A stretch of DNA of 64,000 nt, from the NCBI GenBank assembly GCA_033762735.1, contig JANRLJ010000155.1, positions 1 to 64,000 on the forward strand, in the 5' to 3' direction. Under the pieces are notes generated by a model. The model did not search any database. It was given only the letters and a program-made list of their open reading frames with translations, and had not been told where the DNA came from. The translations under genes and the position numbers were made by a program. The stretch comes from JANRLJ01 sp033762735 (GTDB lineage Bacteria; Chloroflexota; Anaerolineae; Aggregatilineales; Phototrophicaceae). Shown one piece after another: positions 58,820-64,000 of the stretch. Numbering within the stretch: position 1 is the first letter of the stretch; each line of letters opens with the position of its first letter.

Positions 58820-61800
58820 ATGCTTGATTTTTCCGCCACCACGCGCCTTGTTTCCCAGCGCTATCTGGTTCGTTCAGCGCTGGGTTCGGGGGCAATGGGC
58901 ACGGTGCATCGCGCACTTGACCGCCTTACGGGGCAGGAAGTGGCGCTCAAGCGGGTGCAGGTCGCGCCCGATCAACTGACGTTTCACTCCCGCCATGACA
59001 CGACGCAAAATCCCCGTATCGCGCTGGCGAATGAATTCCAGACGCTTTCCTCGCTGCGCCATCCCAACGTCATCAATGTGCTGGATTACGGCTTCGAGGG
59101 CGGTCAGCCCTATTTCACCATGACGCTGCTCGACCAGCCAAAAACACTGCTGGAAGCCACGCAGGGGCAATCGCTGGAATATAAAGTTGGCCTCCTGCTG
59201 CAAGTGCTGCAGGCGCTGACGTATATTCACCGCCGGGGCATCCTCCATCGTGATCTCAAGCCAAGCAACGTACTCGTCAGGCATAATCACGTTTATGTGC
59301 TGGATTTCGGCCTTGCCATCGAACGGCGCGGCGCACAGGCGGGAGAGGCCGTCGGGACACTGACGTATATGTCGCCTGAAGCGCTGATGGGTGCCCCGAT
59401 GAACGAGGCTTCTGACCTGTACAGCTTTGGCGTGATGGCCTATGAACTGCTGCACGGGCAGCATCCCTATCCGTCCGACGATGTGATGACCATCCTCAAC
59501 GCCATCCTCTACACCGAGCCGGATTTGCGGGCGCTCGATCTGCCGGAGATGCTGGTCGCCATGATCGGGCGGCTGCTGCTGAAAGACCCCGCCGCCCGCT
59601 ACCCGAATGCGGAAGCGGTGATACGCGATCTGCGCCGTGTGGTTGGCCTGGCGCTGCCGGAGTCCACCGAAGTGCGCGAGAGCTTTTTGCAGGCCGCGCA
59701 GTTTATCGGGCGCGAGGCGGAACTGGGGCTGCTGACGGATTCGCTCAAGGAGACACTTTCGCCATCAGAACCGAAAGGCAGCGCATGGCTGATCGGTGGG
59801 GAAAGCGGTGTGGGCAAAAGCCGTCTCATCAATGAACTGCGCACACGGGCGCTGGTAGAAGGGGTGCTGGTGCTGCACGGACAGGCCGTGAGCGAGTCGC
59901 CCCTGCCCTATCAACTGTGGCGGGAAGCGCTGCGGCGGCTGGCGCTGGTGGTTGGTTTTGATGACGACTCTGCCGCCCTGCTGCAAATGGTCGTGCCCGA
60001 TCTGGAAATCCTGCTGGAGAGGCAGCTTCCGCCCGCGCCGTCTTTAGAGCCGGACACGCTGCAAAAGCGCCTCAGCCTGATAATCGAGGATGCCTTTCAG
60101 CGGGCCGCGCAGCGCTTTTCAATCCTGCTGATTCTGGAAGATTTACAGTGGTCGGGCGCCGGGCTGAAAATTCTGTCCGGCCTCGTTCAGCTTGCCGCCG
60201 ATCTCCCCCTGATGATTGTGGGCAATTACCGCCACGACGAGCGCCCATCGCTGCCCGATCAACTGCCTGAAATGCGCGTGCTGCTGCTGGAACGCCTTAA
60301 GGACAGCGAAATCGCCCGCCTGAGTGCGTCGATGCTGGGCGAGGCCGGGGAACGCCCCCAGGTCGTCAGCCTTTTGCAAAAGGAAACCGAGGGCAACGTC
60401 TTTTTCCTGATCGAAGTCGTGCGGGCGCTGGCCGAGGACGCCGGCAGCCTGAGCTTTGTCGGACAGAAGACGCTGCCCTCCAGTGTGATGGCGGGCGGTG
60501 TGCAGCGCGTGGTGCAGCGCCGCCTGGAACGCCTGCCGGACTGGGCGCGGCATGTGGTCAATGTGATGGCGGTCGCGGGACGGCAGCTTGATCTGGCACT
60601 GCTGGAAGCGATTGATCCCGCGCTGGCGATTGATGAATGGCTGACGGTGTGCGTCAACGCAGCTGTGCTGGATTACAGCGATGGGCGCTGGCGCTTTGCC
60701 CATGACAAGGTGCGCGAAGGAGCGCTGACGTCCATCCCGGCAGACACAAGGCCGCGCCTGCATCGTCAGGTGGCGGAGGCCATCGAGGCCGTGTATGAAT
60801 CGAAGCTGGATGAGTACGTCGGGATGCTGGCCTACCACTGGAACGCTGCCGGGGATGAGGCAAAGGAAAGCCAGTATCTCATGCGGGCGGCGTGGCAGGC
60901 TTACGAGATCAACGAGTATCCGCAGGCCAAAGCCCTCTATCAACGTGCTTTTGATTTGAAGATTCATGAGCGCGAGGCCAATCCGCAAAAGGCGCTGGCC
61001 GATCTCTATTTTGGGATGGGACGTGCCTGCTACAGCCTGAGCGATTATGACGAGGCGCGGGAGTGGCAGCAGAAGGCGCTGACACTGTATCAGGACTTGA
61101 ACGATCAGCTTGGGATTGCCGATGCGATTGGCTCCCTGGGAGAAGTCGAGTTCCGGCAGGGGCGTTTCGAGCAGGCACTGCCCCTGACCGAGCAAAGCCT
61201 GGAAATCTATCAGCAGTTTGGTGAGCATCAGAAAGCGGCTTACGCGCTGATGAACCTGGGCGTCATCGCTAATCGTCAGGGGCATCGGGAACGCGCTCTG
61301 GAATTAACGCATGAATGTGTCGAAATCATGCGCGAGCTTGGCGAACCCATCGCGCTGGCGCGGGCGCTCAACAACCTCGGCATTCTGTATGACACCAACG
61401 GCGAATGGGATCGCGCCGGGGAAATCTACGGGGAAAGCCTCGCAATCCGCCGCCACATCAACGACCGGGGCGGCATCGCCTACAGCCTCGTGAACCTGGG
61501 GGCGCTGCGCAAGGATCAGGGCGAACTGATCGAAGCCCGCCGTCATGTGGAAGAGTCGCTGTTTCTGCTGCGGCAGATCGGGGAAAAGCTGGCGCTGAGC
61601 ACCGCGTCGATGATGCTCGGCGAGATTCTGCTCGAACTCGGTCAACTGGATGAGGCGCGGGAGCATTACCAGGAAGCGCTGGCAATTCGGCAGCAGATCA
61701 AGACACACGAAGGCACGATGAATTCTCTTTCGCTGTTGGCGGAACTGGAACTCCAGGCGGGAAATCCGCAGGCCGCGTGGGATTATCTGCGGCAGGCGCT

Positions 61801-62095
61801 TACGCTGGCCGATGGGCGCGAGATCAGCAGCCAGACCGCCGGGACGCTCAAATCAACCGCGCTGTATTTCATGGAAACGGGCGATTGGGCGCGGGCGGTG
61901 ACGATCATCAGCAGCATTCGTGCCTGGAATATCGGGCGCGGCCTGCCGACCAAATGGAGCGACGAAAAGCTGCGCGAAGCCGAACGCAGATTGAGCGCAG
62001 ATGAACTTGCGGCGGCGCGGGCAAAAGGCGACGATGCCACGCCGCAGGAGATCATCACACGGCTGCTGGATGAAGCGACGAGCAACGAGCAATGA
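58820..62095 (+). CDS. Serine/threonine protein kinase with AAA ATPase and TPR domains (PknK-like)
   Basis: 1091 aa. An N-terminal Hanks-type kinase (about 12-280) has GSGAMG (22-27), K44, HRDLKPSN (143-150) and DFG (162-164), with TLTYMSPEAL, so it should be active. An AAA_16-type ATPase follows (about 292-600), with FIGREAELGLL and Walker A GGESGVGKS. The last ~400 residues are TPR repeats (GEVEFRQGRFEQALPLTEQS, ALNNLGILYDTNGEWDRAGE and others). There is no membrane helix and no DNA-binding domain. This is the MalT/PknK type of signalling ATPase with a kinase in front. Its stop overlaps the start of the next gene (ATGA) and is part of a heptamer-like repeat. Confidence 0.93.
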   Translation: MLDFSATTRLVSQRYLVRSALGSGAMGTVHRALDRLTGQEVALKRVQVAPDQLTFHSRHDTTQNPRIALANEFQTLSSLRHPNVINVLDYGFEGGQPYFTMTLLDQPKTLLEATQGQSLEYKVGLLLQVLQALTYIHRRGILHRDLKPSNVLVRHNHVYVLDFGLAIERRGAQAGEAVGTLTYMSPEALMGAPMNEASDLYSFGVMAYELLHGQHPYPSDDVMTILNAILYTEPDLRALDLPEMLVAMIGRLLLKDPAARYPNAEAVIRDLRRVVGLALPESTEVRESFLQAAQFIGREAELGLLTDSLKETLSPSEPKGSAWLIGGESGVGKSRLINELRTRALVEGVLVLHGQAVSESPLPYQLWREALRRLALVVGFDDDSAALLQMVVPDLEILLERQLPPAPSLEPDTLQKRLSLIIEDAFQRAAQRFSILLILEDLQWSGAGLKILSGLVQLAADLPLMIVGNYRHDERPSLPDQLPEMRVLLLERLKDSEIARLSASMLGEAGERPQVVSLLQKETEGNVFFLIEVVRALAEDAGSLSFVGQKTLPSSVMAGGVQRVVQRRLERLPDWARHVVNVMAVAGRQLDLALLEAIDPALAIDEWLTVCVNAAVLDYSDGRWRFAHDKVREGALTSIPADTRPRLHRQVAEAIEAVYESKLDEYVGMLAYHWNAAGDEAKESQYLMRAAWQAYEINEYPQAKALYQRAFDLKIHEREANPQKALADLYFGMGRACYSLSDYDEAREWQQKALTLYQDLNDQLGIADAIGSLGEVEFRQGRFEQALPLTEQSLEIYQQFGEHQKAAYALMNLGVIANRQGHRERALELTHECVEIMRELGEPIALARALNNLGILYDTNGEWDRAGEIYGESLAIRRHINDRGGIAYSLVNLGALRKDQGELIEARRHVEESLFLLRQIGEKLALSTASMMLGEILLELGQLDEAREHYQEALAIRQQIKTHEGTMNSLSLLAELELQAGNPQAAWDYLRQALTLADGREISSQTAGTLKSTALYFMETGDWARAVTIISSIRAWNIGRGLPTKWSDEKLREAERRLSADELAAARAKGDDATPQEIITRLLDEATSNEQ

Positions 62096-62099
62096 GCGA
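62074..62099 (+). repeat. Heptamer-like array spanning a stop/start overlap
   Basis: GCGACGAGCAACGAGCAATG followed by AGCGATG. The units ACGAGCA, ACGAGCA, ATGAGCG provide the last codons and TGA of the kinase gene and the ATG of the glycosyltransferase gene. Confidence 0.6.
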
Positions 62100-63666
62100 T
62101 GCGGTGCTGGCGAAAGCGCCTGCAACCCATCACAAGCGCGATCTGTGGCCGCTTGTTGAAGTCGTCGCCCTGGTCGCAATCCTGCTGCTGGCGGCCTGGC
62201 TGCGGCTGCATCGCGTAGAAGCGACCCCCGGCTGGTATACCGATGAAGGTACACATCTCGCCATCGGCAGTGCCCTGGCGGAAGGGCGCTGGCAGTACCT
62301 TGCCGTGAATCAATCGACGCTGCTGTTCGCCCGCCTGCCGCTGTTTGAACTGCTGCTGGCGGGGAGCATTCGGTTGTTCGGGCTGGAGATGTCCACGCTG
62401 CGCGGGCTGACCGGGCTGCTTGGTGTGATTTCGGTCGCGCTGGTGTTTGGGATCACGCGCCGCCTGAGTCGGGACGAGAGATGGCTGCCGCTGCTGGCCG
62501 CCTTCGCGCTGGCGATCTATCCACAGGCAGTGCTGTACAGCCGCTTTGGGTTCAGCTACAACCTGCTTGCGCCGTTCGTGCTGCTGGCCTTGTGGGGATT
62601 GGCCGAATACTGGCGGGCTGATGCACACAGCGGGCGGGCATGGCTGCTGCTGGCGGCGGTCGCAGTCGGGATTGGGCTGCTCTCCGATCTGATGATGGGG
62701 ACGCTGGTCGCGCCGTTGTTCGTGGTCGTCGTTCTCAAGCGCTGGCGCGATGCCCTGTGGAGTGTGCCGCTGGTGTTCGTGCCCTTCGGCATCTACGCTC
62801 TGCTGATGCTGATGAGCGTCCCCGATGCCTTCCGCTTCGACCTGAACTACACGCTGTTCCGGCTAAACCGCCTGTCGCTGCCCGATCAGATCGCTAACGT
62901 CGCGCTGAACTATACCGTGCTGCTCTCGCAGGAGATGGGCTTTCTGCTGGGCGTGATCGGCCTGTTTCTCCTGCGGCAGCCGGTGGTGCGGGCGGCGGCG
63001 CTGCTGGTGCTGCTGCTGCCCATCATCATCCTCGGTCGGACGGTCGCGCTCTATCACCTGAGCGCCTATTACGTGATTCCGCTGCTGCCGCTGGTCGCGC
63101 TGGGCATCGCCGCCCTGCTGCGCGATGGAAGCGTGTTCCTGTGGCGCAACATCATGGCGTGGGAGATGGTGGAGTCGCCCTTGATTCGCCGCCTCGGTGC
63201 TGCTGCCGCGCTTGGGTTTGTGATAGGGGTGCCGCTGGTCACCTCTGTAGCCGTGACGCTGGGCAATGTAAACGGGCAGTACCCGACCGCGATTGATCCC
63301 TTTCTACTTGCGCCAACAGACGTGCGGGCGGTGACGGACTTTCTCAACACGGAAGCCGCGCCGGGTGATGTGGTGATTGCCTCCCCCGGCATCGCATGGC
63401 GGCTGAATGCGCTGGCGACCGATTTTCAGATGAGCGTGTCCTATACAGGCGAGGACAGTGTGCATCTCCCCGGCGACCTGCCTGTGAGCCGCTACGCCTT
63501 CGATCCGCGTGTGGAAAATGCCCGGTTTGCGGTGGTGGATGATCTCTGGCGCAACTGGGGCGCGGTGCATATCCCCGGCGCGGCGCGTATCCTGCAAATC
63601 GTCGAGGGCTGGCCGCGTGTGTTTGAAGCTGGCAGCGTTATGGTGTATCGCAAGCCTCAGCGCTGA
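62092..63666 (+). CDS. Polytopic membrane glycosyltransferase (GT-C, ArnT/PMT-like)
   Basis: 524 aa, about 11-12 transmembrane helices in the first ~400 residues. The first loop holds the acidic pair in GWYTDEGTHLAIG, and RFGFSYNLLAPF after helix 4 is typical of GT39/GT83-like enzymes. It probably moves a sugar from a polyprenyl carrier to an external acceptor. It is coupled by a four-base overlap to the kinase-AAA-TPR gene, so envelope glycosylation may be under phosphorylation control (inference). Its C-terminal ~130 residues are a soluble domain. Confidence 0.82.
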   Translation: MSDAVLAKAPATHHKRDLWPLVEVVALVAILLLAAWLRLHRVEATPGWYTDEGTHLAIGSALAEGRWQYLAVNQSTLLFARLPLFELLLAGSIRLFGLEMSTLRGLTGLLGVISVALVFGITRRLSRDERWLPLLAAFALAIYPQAVLYSRFGFSYNLLAPFVLLALWGLAEYWRADAHSGRAWLLLAAVAVGIGLLSDLMMGTLVAPLFVVVVLKRWRDALWSVPLVFVPFGIYALLMLMSVPDAFRFDLNYTLFRLNRLSLPDQIANVALNYTVLLSQEMGFLLGVIGLFLLRQPVVRAAALLVLLLPIIILGRTVALYHLSAYYVIPLLPLVALGIAALLRDGSVFLWRNIMAWEMVESPLIRRLGAAAALGFVIGVPLVTSVAVTLGNVNGQYPTAIDPFLLAPTDVRAVTDFLNTEAAPGDVVIASPGIAWRLNALATDFQMSVSYTGEDSVHLPGDLPVSRYAFDPRVENARFAVVDDLWRNWGAVHIPGAARILQIVEGWPRVFEAGSVMVYRKPQR

Positions 63667-63800
63667 CGTTGCGCTACCCCTGGCTCAAAATCAGGTTCTA
63701 CCTCAAACTTGAAAGACCTTAAAAGGGACATGGAAGTGTACAGTATACAGTAGTCCGTTCAAGGCTTCCGCCAGCACGATAAGAATGTCGGACTGTTGCA

Positions 63801-63828
63801 GTACGGGCGAGGCGCACCTCACCCGTAC
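63801..63828. repeat. Palindromic intergenic repeat (family A variant)
   Basis: GTACGGGCGAGGCGCACCTC followed by ACCCGTAC; its arms pair almost fully. It lies in the convergent gap between the glycosyltransferase and the solute-binding protein genes. Confidence 0.75.
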
Positions 63829-63860
63829 AAACAGATAACTTTAGACAATTGATGTACGGT

Positions 63861-64000
63861 TCACTCGCGGCGCTGGATCGACCACGTTTCGATATTCCAC
63901 AGCGGCGCACCCGGCAAGGGGTTAAAGCCGATGACCTCGCCCTGCGCGGCGACCATCACCGGCAGCACATACAGCGGAAAGGCGGGTACATCTTCCCGCA
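63861..64000 (-). CDS. C-terminus of a peptide/oligopeptide ABC transporter solute-binding protein (partial)
   Basis: 46 codons are visible, running off the right edge; the stop is TGA (63861-63863 on the minus strand). The sequence DVPAFPLYVLPVMVAAQGEV followed by IGFNP and ending LWNIETWSIQRRE is the usual ending of family 5 extracellular solute-binding proteins (DppA/OppA type), where the chain ends with a G-F-x-P...W-N-x-E-x-W pattern. The signal peptide and binding domains are outside the window. Confidence 0.75.
   Translation of the reverse strand, partial: REDVPAFPLYVLPVMVAAQGEVIGFNPLPGAPLWNIETWSIQRRE

Noticed and set aside
1..64000. Prophage, integrative element, or insertion sequence
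   Set aside because: No transposase, integrase, phage structural gene or recombination module is seen on either strand; gene content is chromosomal and base composition is even.

Overview
The window looks like a chromosomal segment of a GC-rich bacterium, most probably an uncultured or little-studied member of the Chloroflexota (class Anaerolineae or a close relative). The reasons are indirect but agree with one another: a stand-alone bacterial Elp3, a TPR protein kinase of the PknK-like layout, large acidic TPR proteins with repeated tryptophan motifs, a penicillin-binding protein with a long cytoplasmic extension, a DUF3566-type membrane protein, and many small intergenic palindromes of a kind I associate with Chloroflexota and cyanobacteria. 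Taxonomy is inference. No rRNA, complete tRNA, prophage, insertion sequence or CRISPR array is visible.

Layout. 0-10 kb: partial gene, Elp3, a GT1 glycosyltransferase, a DUF3566-like membrane protein, two methyltransferases (one Trm9-like), a metallophosphatase/DUF3291 pair, a CoA-binding protein, a nitrilase-fold protein without its catalytic cysteine and an RluA-family pseudouridine synthase. 10-15 kb: a DUF305 Met/His-rich secreted protein facing a NarL-type response regulator and a histidine kinase that ends in a YHS metal-binding domain, then a hydrolase, rsfS (CTG start) and ndk. 15-22 kb: two neighbouring acidic repeat proteins (875 and 1499 aa) with TPR parts and dozens of W-containing motifs. 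22-32 kb: secreted beta-propeller-like protein, PAP2-like membrane protein, cytochrome P450, membrane glycosyltransferase, and a tsaE-tsaB-rimI-glycosyltransferase operon. 32-45 kb: thioredoxin fusion, MFS transporter, two ABC-F ATPases, acetyltransferase, SDR enzyme, TrmH-type methyltransferase and ornithine aminotransferase, most on the minus strand and separated by repeats. 44-54 kb: a divergent kinase-like protein facing a PP2C phosphatase, a 1436-aa bifunctional-PBP homologue with all three transpeptidase motifs degraded, and an 891-aa protein of unknown role. 54-64 kb: NUDIX hydrolase, orphan OmpR-type regulator, RmlD-like reductase, formate-tetrahydrofolate ligase, an unusual tRNA-like locus, a kinase-AAA-TPR regulator coupled to a membrane glycosyltransferase, and the end of a solute-binding protein.

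The most unusual points are: (1) a promoter-driven RNA locus at 58431-58691 in which a serine-tRNA-like 3' half precedes the matching 5' half; (2) a PBP whose transpeptidase domain appears dead; (3) the twin W-motif repeat proteins; (4) Elp3 close to a Trm9-like methyltransferase, hinting at bacterial wobble-uridine mcm5U formation; (5) heptamer-like repeat arrays lying at gene 3' ends and supplying several stop codons; (6) terminator-like structured leaders before an MFS transporter and a TrmH gene.
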